NCBI RefSeq assembly: GCF_946886895.1
Contig: NZ_CAMPJO010000008.1
Location: 138,383-202,382 of the forward strand
Direction: 5' to 3'
DNA: 64,000 bases
Source of the DNA: an uncultured Marinobacter sp.
GTDB lineage: Bacteria; Pseudomonadota; Gammaproteobacteria; Pseudomonadales; Oleiphilaceae
In this document: positions 48,671 to 57,543 of the stretch, piece after piece
Layout of the letters: each line of letters opens with the position of its first letter
How positions within the stretch are numbered: position 1 is the stretch's first letter
The notes under the pieces: model-generated
The model's input: the letters and a program-made list of their open reading frames with translations, nothing else
What the model was told of the DNA's origin: nothing
Databases searched by the model: none
Program-made: the position numbers and the translations under genes

Positions 48671-49151
48671 TTCTCAACTCCGACGCCACCGCCAGCCGCA
48701 CCCGACGATACTGTTCGTCAACACAGGTCTGCATGATTTTTCGCAACAACCGGTAGTCAGTGTCCCGGCCGGCCATGATCGTCACTTCAAGCCCCTGCTC
48801 GGGGACAGCCTCCCATCGGGCCCGGCGCCAGGCCAGCTCTTCCGACAGACCGGCAATCCGTGTGTCGACGCTCTCGATGCCTTCCAGGCGAGCCACTTCC
48901 CGCCCCTGCACCAGGATCGACTGCCCCGTCACCCGGACCGTCAGGTTCTCCTGCGCGGCCTGCCTGGCCGTGGACTCGGGCAGCGGTATGTCGGCGGTGT
49001 TCTGCAATACTTTGACGTCCGAGGAGTTCACCATCAGAAAAAACACCAGGATGGTAAAAATATCCATCAACGACACCAGATTGAGCCCACCGGCACGGTG
49101 CATCCGACCATAGTGCCGGTGGATCCGGCGTGACTTGCGGGACGTTTTCAT
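48663..49151 (-). CDS. ExbD/TolR-family protein 2
   Basis: A 162-residue ExbD-like protein with a basic N-terminus, one membrane helix (about 24-43) that carries the proton-path aspartate D30 in NLVSLMDIFTILVFFLMV, and a periplasmic domain. It overlaps the first exbD by 4 bases. Two different ExbD-like subunits with one ExbB is the pattern of the Myxococcus AglRQS stator. Confidence 0.87.
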   Translation of the reverse strand: MKTSRKSRRIHRHYGRMHRAGGLNLVSLMDIFTILVFFLMVNSSDVKVLQNTADIPLPESTARQAAQENLTVRVTGQSILVQGREVARLEGIESVDTRIAGLSEELAWRRARWEAVPEQGLEVTIMAGRDTDYRLLRKIMQTCVDEQYRRVRLAVASELRNG

Positions 49152-49678
49152 GCGTCGTCCCCCACCCCGGCTCCGGGCGCCGCCGCCAGGGTCCGGTGCT
49201 CGGCGGCATCCATCAGCGAGACATCGGGGAACAGCTCCCCCTCGACAACACTGGCAGCCACCACGGCGGGATAGGATCGCAACGTATCCATGGCGGATAC
49301 CAGGGTCTGGTAGTCAATATCCGGCCCGACCTCAAGAATCACCTCGGTCTTGTCCGGCAGGCGACGCTTGATTTGCCGGAGTACCGAGCGGAGCGCCGGG
49401 AAATCCTGTTGCCCCTCAACGGCGGGCAAAACCCGGATGATGCCCCGTTCGCTATCCGCCACTTCCATGCCTTCCGGAATCAGTGTCACCACCAGGTTGA
49501 ACGCCTCCGGTTCGGGCGCCTGCCCGCTGTCCATGCCCGGGAAATCCAGTTCAATCATTCGCACCTGGCTGAACACCATTCCCAGCAGTAATACCGGAAC
49601 CAGGACAATCATCAGATTCAGGAATGCGGTTATATCGAGCTCCGGAGAACCCTTAAGTCTGCGATGACGCCGTCTCAT
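49148..49678 (-). CDS. ExbD/TolR-family protein 1
   Basis: A 176-residue ExbD-like protein. The N-terminal arginine-rich stretch, a membrane helix with the conserved aspartate D15 in ELDITAFLNLMIVLVPVLLL, and a periplasmic ExbD fold are seen (for example GPDIDYQTLVSAMDTLRSYP). It lies 15 bases after the exbB gene. Confidence 0.87.
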   Translation of the reverse strand: MRRRHRRLKGSPELDITAFLNLMIVLVPVLLLGMVFSQVRMIELDFPGMDSGQAPEPEAFNLVVTLIPEGMEVADSERGIIRVLPAVEGQQDFPALRSVLRQIKRRLPDKTEVILEVGPDIDYQTLVSAMDTLRSYPAVVAASVVEGELFPDVSLMDAAEHRTLAAAPGAGVGDDA

Positions 49679-49693
49679 GAAGCCCCCTCCCGG

Positions 49694-50347
49694 TCACGCC
49701 GCCGCCCGTTGCTGGCCGGGGTCGGAAACCATATTCAGTAGCTTGACGCCGGCCATCTCGAAACTGTCAACGATCTCGTTGGTCCGGGTCTGGAGAATGG
49801 CGTGAAACATCAACAAGGGTATTGCGGACATCAGGCCAAACGCCGTGGTATTCATGGCCACCGAGATACTTTCCGAAAGCAGGCTGGCTTTTTGGGAAGG
49901 GTCGGCAGCCGCCACCGCGGTAAAGGCGGCAATCAGACCAATAATGGTCCCGAGTAGCCCCAGCAGGGTGGCAATATTGGCGAGCGTGGCGAGGTACTGG
50001 GTCCGCTTCTCGAGCCGGGGCAAGACCTCCATCAGACCTTCTTCCATGGCGTATTCGATGTCCTCCCGCCGGCTGTTGTTCAGCAGTCGCCCGATCCCCG
50101 CCCCCATGATCGCGGCAATGGCGCTATTGGAATTCGTGGCCGCCTTCATCGCACGCTGATAATCCCGCTTCTGCAGCAGCGGCAGAATGCCCTTCTCGAA
50201 CGCCAGACGGTTCCGCCGACGCACCGATGTAAGGTAGAAAAACCGCTCCAGGGTAATGGCAAGGCCGATGGCCAGTACCAGGGCGATGGGGTACATGAAG
50301 GGGCCACCTTCCTGAAAAAAGCGTACTGTTGTCTCCAACATGGTCAT
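49694..50347 (-). CDS. ExbB/TolQ/MotA-family proton channel protein
   Basis: A 217-residue protein with three membrane helices (about 17-38, 105-135 and 150-175), including the conserved TLANIATLLGLLGTIIGLIAAF and a C-terminal FGLMSAIPLLMFHAIL. These are the hallmarks of ExbB/TolQ stators that couple proton flow to force. It stands in an operon with two ExbD homologues and a TonB-like protein. Confidence 0.9.
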   Translation of the reverse strand: MTMLETTVRFFQEGGPFMYPIALVLAIGLAITLERFFYLTSVRRRNRLAFEKGILPLLQKRDYQRAMKAATNSNSAIAAIMGAGIGRLLNNSRREDIEYAMEEGLMEVLPRLEKRTQYLATLANIATLLGLLGTIIGLIAAFTAVAAADPSQKASLLSESISVAMNTTAFGLMSAIPLLMFHAILQTRTNEIVDSFEMAGVKLLNMVSDPGQQRAAA

Positions 50348-50357
50348 TCTCCCGTTG

Positions 50358-50723
50358 TTACTGCGCGGTCAGGCCAGGCGCCCCGGAGGGGCCCGGCGTT
50401 AGTGGGTTCAGGGATTGCCGGAACAGCCGGTGGCGCTCAAGGCTTTCCGGGCTGACGGGTTGCAGCAGATCCGGTGCAGTGTCATCCAGATCGGCCCGCG
50501 GCCGGCGGGGCAGCGTTGGCGGCTGCCAGGGCAGGATGGTGAGCACCCGGGGGTCATCTTCGCCGACGCTGGCAGACAGGCCGTCGATGGTCAGGCGAAC
50601 GGTGCCTGCCTGTTCCGGTGATGGGTCTGGTGCCGCTGCGGCGGCCCCTGCCCATGCCACAAAACAGAGGCACACCGCCAGAGCCATGCCGGCGAACCTG
50701 TGATACCGATGCCCGGGTGCCAT
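50358..50723 (-). CDS. Small exported protein of unknown function
   Basis: A 121-residue product with a signal peptide (about 1-30, ending AGAAAAA) and a Pro-rich, mostly polar mature part (ILPWQPPTLPRRPRADLDD) without recognised domain. It starts directly after the stop of the TPR lipoprotein gene and ends 10 bases before exbB, so it belongs to the operon and is likely a periplasmic component. Confidence 0.72.
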   Translation of the reverse strand: MAPGHRYHRFAGMALAVCLCFVAWAGAAAAAPDPSPEQAGTVRLTIDGLSASVGEDDPRVLTILPWQPPTLPRRPRADLDDTAPDLLQPVSPESLERHRLFRQSLNPLTPGPSGAPGLTAQ

Positions 50724-51218
50724 TCAGTTCAGCCTCCGTTCAAGATCAGCAATCCAGCCCGCCACAACCGTGTCATCACGGCCGGCAAGTGCCTGATAGC
50801 GACGGTAGTGCGCCAGTGCCGACTCCAGGTCCAGCAGGTACAATTCCGCAATCACCGCCAGGTTGTAGTGCAGTTCCGCGACCTCCGGCGAATGGCGCAA
50901 GCCTTTTTCCAACAGGTCGACCGCCTCGGCAAAGCGTTTCTGCTCTTTCAGCAACAGGGCCAGGTTATTGACCGTGATGGCGTCAGCGGGGTTGAGCGCC
51001 ACCGCCCGTTGCCAGGCTGCGATTGCGTCCGCCGTCCGCCCCGCCTCATGGGCAACCACCCCCTGCTGCGCGTGTATGCGGGCCTGCTCCGGGTCCGCTT
51101 GCGCAGGTTCTGGCTGGCTGGGCTGACTGGCACAGCCGGCGAGCAACGCCATGGCGAGACCCACAAGACAAGACGCCCGAAACCGGGGGCGACAGTGGGT
51201 TCCGCACTCAGGCATCAT
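50724..51218 (-). CDS. TPR lipoprotein
   Basis: A 164-residue lipoprotein: the lipobox LLAGC places the lipidated cysteine near residue 29. The rest has about three TPR units (ARIHAQQGVVAHEAGRTADA, AVALNPADAITVNNLALLLK and AVDLLEKGLRHSPEVAELHYNL). It overlaps the upstream gene by 11 bases. It is probably anchored in the outer membrane as a scaffold for the complex. Confidence 0.83.
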   Translation of the reverse strand: MMPECGTHCRPRFRASCLVGLAMALLAGCASQPSQPEPAQADPEQARIHAQQGVVAHEAGRTADAIAAWQRAVALNPADAITVNNLALLLKEQKRFAEAVDLLEKGLRHSPEVAELHYNLAVIAELYLLDLESALAHYRRYQALAGRDDTVVAGWIADLERRLN

Positions 51219-54018
51219 CGTGGGCCTCCTGGGTCCAGGTCATCCAGCGAACCGAGCGCTGATAACGCCCGGGGTAGAGATCGGCCAGCACCGCCAGGCT
51301 CTTTTCGATCCAGCGGTCAAAACCCTGGTCGCCAATGCGCTGATGGTTGTCGGCATGCAACTTGAGGGCTTTTTCCTCAAAGGGGAAAGCCTCTTCCTCC
51401 AACAGCATCTGATACTGCATCCGCTCCAGATCATTCAGTTCCGGGGGTATCGACGAGGCCATCAGATCCGCTGCCATCACCCGGTAGAGCTCCGCCCTCC
51501 GGAACAGGGATTCTGATCGAAGGGGCTCGCCACCCAGCGATTCCGCATTGATGAAGTGCTGACGCGCAGCTTCCAAAGCCGCCTGCTTGCGATCCAGGGA
51601 CGCCGGCAACGGAAGGGTCAGGGCGATGCCGGCAAAGTCTTCAGCCGACCTTACACCCAGTCTCATGGCGCTGTGTCCGGCCCACTGCAGTGTCTGTTCC
51701 GAATGCCATTGGCTGGCCAGTTCCTGCTCCACCTGTTGCCGCCGCCACCGGTCCGCGTCCGGCCCGGATTCGATCAGGCGCTGGCGCATGGTCTGCAATT
51801 GCACGTGCTGGTCCGCACCGGAGGCTTCCGGCGCCGTGGCCAGATAGCCCGTGTACAGGCGGTCACGGTTTTCCAGCGCGTCTGCCTGGTGGAACAGCGC
51901 TGCTGCACGCAACCGATCCGGCCATGGATCCTGGTTTTTACTGGCGCGCTCCAGAAGCTCGGAGGCCGCCTTCAAAAGCTGGCCCGAGGCGGTATAGGCC
52001 ATAACCAGTTTCTCCGGAATACCGGCCGCCAGGGGATGATCGGGGTAGTCGACCCGGAACCGGGTAAGCTCATTGATTGCGGGCTGCCACCGGTCCGCTC
52101 TCAGCAGGGTATTGGCGGCGTCAAAGCGACCTTTGCTGGCGATGGCCGAGCCCGGGCGCAGGCTTTCTACCCGCTGGAAGTGAGCCACCGCCAGGTCAGT
52201 CTTGCCAGCGGCGGCGGCCTGTTCGCCCTGGCGATAGACCGATATCGCCAACTGGTCCTTCAGATTTTCGCTGTCGTCGTTTACCCGTTCCGCCAGCTCG
52301 GGCCGCCCGGACAAGGCAATGGCTTCCCGCCAGGCCCTCTCAGCCAGGCCATACTCGTGTCGCTGTTGCCGGATTCGGGCAGTCAACAGCCAGCCAGTGT
52401 AACGCTCGGCGGGTGCCGATGCCTGGTGGACAATGGCCTGGCCGGCATAATCCAGGGCAGTATCCAGGTCCCCCGCCGCCAGCCACCGGCTGGCCAGATC
52501 GGCGAGCAGTCCCGGTAATCGGTGGTCGGCGCCAAACGTTTCACCAAACCGGCGGGATTCCACAGTCAGTGCATCCAGTGAGGGTGCCAGCCCACCGCCG
52601 TCTACCCGCCCGTCAATGGCATCCCGAAGCAGGGAGATTGCCGCCCAGCCGGCGTCCGCCGACTCCGGGAAGCTGTCGACGCTGTAGGCCGAAGCCTGGT
52701 AGCTCGCCAGTGCGCTGGCATACTGCCCGGCCAGCAAATGGGCATCACCCGCCAGGCGCAGTAACGGCCCGGGCACGTCAACCCGACCGGCCAGTCGCTC
52801 GTAATACTGTGCAGCCATGCCATAGCGATTCGACGCCTGGGCCGGATGCCCGCTCTTCCTGGCCTGCCCGGCCATGTGGTAATAATAATCCGCCAATGTC
52901 CGGCTGAACGCCTGCCACTGCGCCCGCTGGTCCGCCGTCAGGCTCTGGTAGCCGGGTTCGTCGCCGAACAGGGTCACGTAATCCGCCCTGGCGGTCCGTA
53001 CCTTGTCGGCCTCCCCGGCCAGCAACCAGACGTCCACAATCTGAGCCATGAACGCCGGGCGGTCGGGGTGAGACGGATACCGGTCAACAAATGCCCGGTT
53101 GACCACAACGCTGGTGCGATACGCCCCGGTAACGGCGTAATAATCGCCCAGACGGTCGTACAACAACGGTGTCCAGGCGTGTTCTCCGGCGGTATCAAGC
53201 CACGCCGCCACGGTGTCGATCCCGGAGCGCCTGGCCGCCATTAACGCCAGTATCCGAAAGGTGTCGTCAATCAAGTCCACCTCGGATTCGGGCACCGTGG
53301 CCAGGCTTTGGGCGTCTGGCAGGGCGTTATCAAGCACCGCCACGAAGGTCCGGCCAGCCCGGGGCCAGGCATCCTCACCCTGTTTGAACTGGCTCCAGCC
53401 AAGCATATAGCGGGCCTTGCTGGCCAGGTCCGGCCTGATGCCCTCCGAGTCGAGCAATAACCGGTATCCGGATTCCGCCTCCAGGTACCGGCCCCGGGAG
53501 AACGCGTCTTCGGCAACCCGGAAACGCGCCTCCGGCACCAGGGAGGAGCTGGGATACAACCCCACCAGTTGTTTCAGGCGCTCAACCGAGGCGGCATTCT
53601 GCCCGGTCAGGGCATAGGCCTTGGCCATCTGATACAGCAACTCGTCCAGCCGCCCTCCGAAAGCGCCCCGCGCCAGGATGGTTTCATAACTGTCGATGGC
53701 CTGCCGATAAATGCCCTGCTCCTCGTCAATGGAGAAGCCGATGTCATCACCCGACCGCTCGCGAATATTGGCCAGCCGATTAAGGGCATCAATGCGGACG
53801 GCCGGTTCGTCAGACCTGGCAAACAGGCGCTGGTAACGCCGGGCGACCTCCGCCGGGGAAATCGCGGGCAGTGGCCGGGCTTCAAAGGGCAGAAACACGG
53901 GCCTTAACTCGCCAATGGTTTCGCCGTCACGCCCCAGTTCCACCCGGAAGGACTCCTGTGCCGAGGCACCGGTAGCCACCAAAGACGCCAGCAGGAACCC
54001 GAGGATGACACGTTTCAT
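51208..54018 (-). CDS. Large exported TPR protein
   Basis: A 936-residue periplasmic protein with a signal peptide (1-20, LASLVATGASA) and many TPR-like helical repeats along its whole length (for example LLYQMAKAYALTGQNAASVE and KARYMLGWSQFKQGEDAWPR). No enzyme motif is seen. In size and type it resembles GltD/AgmU of Myxococcus, but no alignment was made. It overlaps its neighbours on both sides (4 and 11 bases). Confidence 0.82.
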   Translation of the reverse strand: MKRVILGFLLASLVATGASAQESFRVELGRDGETIGELRPVFLPFEARPLPAISPAEVARRYQRLFARSDEPAVRIDALNRLANIRERSGDDIGFSIDEEQGIYRQAIDSYETILARGAFGGRLDELLYQMAKAYALTGQNAASVERLKQLVGLYPSSSLVPEARFRVAEDAFSRGRYLEAESGYRLLLDSEGIRPDLASKARYMLGWSQFKQGEDAWPRAGRTFVAVLDNALPDAQSLATVPESEVDLIDDTFRILALMAARRSGIDTVAAWLDTAGEHAWTPLLYDRLGDYYAVTGAYRTSVVVNRAFVDRYPSHPDRPAFMAQIVDVWLLAGEADKVRTARADYVTLFGDEPGYQSLTADQRAQWQAFSRTLADYYYHMAGQARKSGHPAQASNRYGMAAQYYERLAGRVDVPGPLLRLAGDAHLLAGQYASALASYQASAYSVDSFPESADAGWAAISLLRDAIDGRVDGGGLAPSLDALTVESRRFGETFGADHRLPGLLADLASRWLAAGDLDTALDYAGQAIVHQASAPAERYTGWLLTARIRQQRHEYGLAERAWREAIALSGRPELAERVNDDSENLKDQLAISVYRQGEQAAAAGKTDLAVAHFQRVESLRPGSAIASKGRFDAANTLLRADRWQPAINELTRFRVDYPDHPLAAGIPEKLVMAYTASGQLLKAASELLERASKNQDPWPDRLRAAALFHQADALENRDRLYTGYLATAPEASGADQHVQLQTMRQRLIESGPDADRWRRQQVEQELASQWHSEQTLQWAGHSAMRLGVRSAEDFAGIALTLPLPASLDRKQAALEAARQHFINAESLGGEPLRSESLFRRAELYRVMAADLMASSIPPELNDLERMQYQMLLEEEAFPFEEKALKLHADNHQRIGDQGFDRWIEKSLAVLADLYPGRYQRSVRWMTWTQEAHDDA

Positions 54019-55460
54019 GGTTGGCGCTCCCCGATTTTCTCCAGGGCCAGGTACTCATACAGATGCGCAATCTGCTGTTCGGTTTTGTCGAGGCCAAACG
54101 CCATTTGCCGGTCCTGGGCTTCCACAAAGGTCAGCGCCAGGGTGTCAAGCCGGTTTTCCGCGTGCTGCCGTAACTGCGCGGCGGTGCCAAGGTGGCGCCG
54201 GGTATCACGCAGAAGGGCTTGTGATCTGCCCAGCCACTCCCGCCATTGGACCGGCCGGACGTCCAGCTCACGGGGCAATGCCCGCAATCGGGATGCGGAG
54301 TCCGCCAGGGTCTGCGCCAGCTGTTGGCGGGCCTGTTGCTGGCTCGGCGACAATGGCTGCGCAGCCAGCCCCTGCAGACGCGCCTCAAGACGTGCCTGTG
54401 TATTCAGAAGCCGCGCCCCAGGCGGAGAATCGATGGTAGCCCGGTCGTTCAGCCGCGACTCCAGGCTGTCAATCCAGACACTGAGATCGTGTTCCTGACG
54501 GGACAGTCGCTCGGACATGGCCGCCAGGGACGCTACCCGGGCCACCGCCTGCTGCGCGTCCGGGTTTTCCATGAACCTTAGCAGGTAGGCCATGCGCGGC
54601 TGGGTCAGGGTGCGGTTGTCCGCCAGAAACCACTCAATATCCGTATGACGGACGTCTTCCACCAGTGCCTTGTAGGCGCCTTCGGAGCGGATACGCTTCG
54701 CCAGCGCCTGCAGGGTCACACGCTCGCTTTCGTACGCCGCACTGGCCGCCAGATAGGCTTCCCCGGACTGGCCGAGATACCCGGCCAGATCATAACCCCG
54801 CCCCATGGCCAGCCAGGCATCCGCGACACCGGGATAGGCCAGGGGATACTTCTGGGCCCGGTGCCAGCTCTGCATGGCCGCCCGGTGATTCCCCTGCCCG
54901 GCCAGCGCCAGGCCATGGAAGTAGAGCGCCTGGGGCGTACGGTAGTTGTCCAGGCCAACCTTTTCCAGGAAGCCAATGGCCTTGTCGATATTGCCATTCC
55001 GGTAGGCAAGGTAACCCGCCCGAAGCAGCAGGCGGCCCCGCAGGTCCCGCGCCCGGGCGGACTCCGGATCCTTCTCCGCCATGGCCAGGGCGACCCGGAG
55101 TGCAATCAGGGCCCGGGATGGATCAAGGTCCTCCCGGGCGTAGGTGGTGGCGAGATTCAGATAACCCACCGCAGCCCAATAGCCTTCCCGCATACCCGCC
55201 AGCACACCACCGGCGCCGTCCACATCGCCAGCCTGACGCTTCTCTTCCGCCTGCTCAAACAGCGCTTGCTGTCGGCTCTCACCCTGGCCTGCCCCCGCCT
55301 CCGGCGCCAACCAGCCCAGCGACTTGTCCGTTGCACCCGTGGCCAGGGCAAACCGGGCCAGGCCAGCCCTCAGATCATCGGGGACTTCGTTACCAGAGGC
55401 CTGGGCGGTGGCGCACATCAGGGCAAGCACCAGCAGACAAACATTCACGAGAACGCTCAC
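54015..55460 (-). CDS. Exported TPR/coiled-coil protein
   Basis: A 481-residue periplasmic protein with a signal peptide (1-22, ALMCATAQA), a TPR-rich N-terminal half (about 60-250, AGYLAYRNGNIDKAIGFLEK and YFHGLALAGQGNHRAAMQSW) and a C-terminal half that is Gln/Arg/Leu-rich and probably a coiled coil (about 300-470). By size and type it resembles GltE/AglT of Myxococcus. It abuts the first gene of the operon and overlaps the next by 4 bases. Confidence 0.8.
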   Translation of the reverse strand: MSVLVNVCLLVLALMCATAQASGNEVPDDLRAGLARFALATGATDKSLGWLAPEAGAGQGESRQQALFEQAEEKRQAGDVDGAGGVLAGMREGYWAAVGYLNLATTYAREDLDPSRALIALRVALAMAEKDPESARARDLRGRLLLRAGYLAYRNGNIDKAIGFLEKVGLDNYRTPQALYFHGLALAGQGNHRAAMQSWHRAQKYPLAYPGVADAWLAMGRGYDLAGYLGQSGEAYLAASAAYESERVTLQALAKRIRSEGAYKALVEDVRHTDIEWFLADNRTLTQPRMAYLLRFMENPDAQQAVARVASLAAMSERLSRQEHDLSVWIDSLESRLNDRATIDSPPGARLLNTQARLEARLQGLAAQPLSPSQQQARQQLAQTLADSASRLRALPRELDVRPVQWREWLGRSQALLRDTRRHLGTAAQLRQHAENRLDTLALTFVEAQDRQMAFGLDKTEQQIAHLYEYLALEKIGERQP

Positions 55461-56009
55461 TTACTTCCACTCAACCATGGATACATCGGGCTCATAGTCC
55501 GGCGCATTAGCGCTAAGGCCCAACTGCAATCTCAGGGTTCCGGGACGCTTCCGGAAGCGGTGGACGGACTCCCGGCGCACGAAATCATCATTGGCGGATC
55601 GGGCAGTGATCACCGCCTTCAGTTCGTGGGTGCCGTCTGGCAGGTTGCCGGTATACACCTGCTGCACACCGCCAGCTTCCAGGGCCGCCTGTTCACGATC
55701 GGAATAGAGATGCGAAGCAACCGGTATGCTGTTGAGATAGAGCTCAATGGAGTCCAGATCCAGCGCCTGCCGGGAGTCGAGGGTCAGAAACACGGCCATC
55801 CGGGTGTCCGCCGGGTGCAACAGGGCCTGCTCCAGCTCAAACACTTTGGCTGCGTGCTTCAGAACATCGGTGTTGAGCCTTTCGATCTCGCGGTCAAGAT
55901 CCGATGCGAGGGCCGGCAGGGCCAATAACCCGGACAGACAGACGAACACCGCAACAAACCGTTTGTGCCACTGCATCCGGTACGGGATGGGTGGTTGTGA
56001 GCCGAACAT
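55461..56009 (-). CDS. Exported protein of unknown function, first gene of the ExbB operon
   Basis: A 182-residue product with a signal peptide that ends near LPALAS, then a short helical segment and a beta-rich domain (LTLDSRQALDLDSIELYLNS and GTHELKAVITARSANDD) resembling small Ig-like or PEGA-like modules. ATG at 56009 follows an aggagg ribosome site; ATGs at 56027 and 55976 are alternatives. It begins the nine-gene operon that runs to 47690. No family is recognised with confidence. Confidence 0.74.
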   Translation of the reverse strand: MFGSQPPIPYRMQWHKRFVAVFVCLSGLLALPALASDLDREIERLNTDVLKHAAKVFELEQALLHPADTRMAVFLTLDSRQALDLDSIELYLNSIPVASHLYSDREQAALEAGGVQQVYTGNLPDGTHELKAVITARSANDDFVRRESVHRFRKRPGTLRLQLGLSANAPDYEPDVSMVEWK

Positions 56010-56342
56010 AAGCCTCCTGCCCTGCAACTATCTGGTAAATATTGGTAACCAAACCGGCAGAAAGAGTAACACTTGGTAACCGGCAAGAACGGTATCCAGA
56101 TCACCAAATGGGCACGAGGAAATGTCGAATTATTTAACAGGTGTTCGATGGGAGTTCAGCGCCTCGACCCGATCGGATATGGCAAGCGCTGGTGCGGCCT
56201 TGTTTTTGCTGAGGTTAATCTGCATGGCCCTGTTATTGCTAAGACTCACTGTGGCGGGAGCGCACAACTGGCAATCCCGCCTGATATGCCGAGCTTTGCC
56301 GATGCTCTCAACCGCATCGGCTTTTTTTTGGGGCAGCGTCTT
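56010..56342. other. Gap between VWA gene and ExbB operon
   Basis: This 333-base region must hold the promoter of the nine-gene operon on the minus strand. On the plus strand it ends in a strong terminator, so it may encode a small RNA or a short peptide; short open frames exist in two phases but neither shows a family match or a clear ribosome site. Confidence 0.5.
56298..56329 (+). terminator. Plus-strand Rho-independent terminator without assigned gene
   Basis: Perfect 8-base arms gccgatgc and gcatcggc with loop tctcaacc are followed by eight T residues on the plus strand. All neighbouring genes are on the minus strand, so it should end a plus-strand transcript that begins within the preceding gap. 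Confidence 0.75.
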
Positions 56343-57521
56343 CTACTTGGTTAACTGCTTCATGGCCGACTCGAGGCCACTGACGGTCAGTGGGTACATA
56401 TGGTGGTTGACCAATTGCCGGGTCATGGCCAGGGAGCCACCATTGCCCCAGTAACTTTCAGGCAGGGGGTTGAGCCAGACCACCTTCCGGAAGTGGTCGG
56501 TAATGCGCTGAAACCAGGTAGCACCGGCCTCTTCGTTCCAGTGCTCGATGGAGCCACCGGGGTGTGAAATTTCATAGGGCGCCATGGTGGCGTCACCCAC
56601 AAAGATGACCTTGTAGTCCGGCGAATACTTGCGAAGAATCTCCCAGGTACTGGTGGTTTCATTCATCCGGCGAACGTTGTTCTTCCAGAGACTTTCATAA
56701 ATGAAGTTATGGAAGTAGAAATACTCCATGTGCTTGAACTCCATCCGGGCCGCAGAGAACAACTCCTCGCACACCCGCACGTGAGGGTCCATGGAACCGC
56801 CCACATCGAAGAAAATCAGCACCTTCACCGCATTGTGGCGCTCCGGAACCATCTTCAGATCGAGATAGCCGGCATTGCGGGCGGTCGACCGGATGGTATC
56901 GTCCATATCCAGCTGGTCGGCCGCGCCCTGGCGGGCAAATTTCCGCAGACGGCGCAAGGCCACTTTGATGTTGCGAATACCCAGCGTGATGCTGTCATCC
57001 AGATCCTTGTATTCCCGCTTCTCCCAGACCTTGACGGCCCGGCCGTGGCGACCGTTCTTCTGGCCGATGCGGAATCCTTCCGGGTTGTACCCGTTGGCAC
57101 CGAACGGAGACGTACCACCGGTGCCGATCCATTTGTTGCCGCCGGCATGGCGCTCCTGCTGTTCTTCCATGCGCTTTTTGAACGTTTCGATCAGCTCTTC
57201 CAGCCCACCCAGCGACTCGATCCTGGCTTTTTCCTCGTCACTCAGATGTTTCTCGAATTCCGCACGCAGCCAGTCGTCGGGAATCAGGGCTTCGAGCAGC
57301 GCATCCAGGTTTTCGATGCCTTCGAAATAAGCCTGAAAGGCACGGTCGAACTTGTCGAAGTGGCGCTCGTCCTTGACCAGGCACAAACGCGCCAGGTAAT
57401 AGAACTCCTCCATGTCGGCGAACGCCAGCCGATGCTGCAGCGCTTCCAGCAGATCCAGGAATTCGCGCAGGCTCGCGGGCACCCTCGCCCGCCGCACTTC
57501 GAGAAAGAAATCAATCAACAT
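56343..57521 (-). CDS. VWA domain protein, CoxE-like
   Basis: A 392-residue soluble protein: an N-terminal helical region (1-120), then a CoxE-like von Willebrand A domain with a modified metal site FFDVGGSMDPH. MoxR ATPases usually pair with such a protein to insert cofactors or mature target complexes. ATG at 57521 is chosen because an upstream frame extension would overlap the moxR gene and lacks conserved sequence. It follows moxR by 22 bases. Confidence 0.87.
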   Translation of the reverse strand: MLIDFFLEVRRARVPASLREFLDLLEALQHRLAFADMEEFYYLARLCLVKDERHFDKFDRAFQAYFEGIENLDALLEALIPDDWLRAEFEKHLSDEEKARIESLGGLEELIETFKKRMEEQQERHAGGNKWIGTGGTSPFGANGYNPEGFRIGQKNGRHGRAVKVWEKREYKDLDDSITLGIRNIKVALRRLRKFARQGAADQLDMDDTIRSTARNAGYLDLKMVPERHNAVKVLIFFDVGGSMDPHVRVCEELFSAARMEFKHMEYFYFHNFIYESLWKNNVRRMNETTSTWEILRKYSPDYKVIFVGDATMAPYEISHPGGSIEHWNEEAGATWFQRITDHFRKVVWLNPLPESYWGNGGSLAMTRQLVNHHMYPLTVSGLESAMKQLTK

Positions 57522-57543
57522 AACACGTGGCTCTTTTTGAGAA

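Noticed and set aside
47690..50347. Tol-Pal system
   Set aside because: There is no TolA, TolB or Pal; the presence of two ExbD homologues and an AgmX/PglI-type protein points elsewhere.
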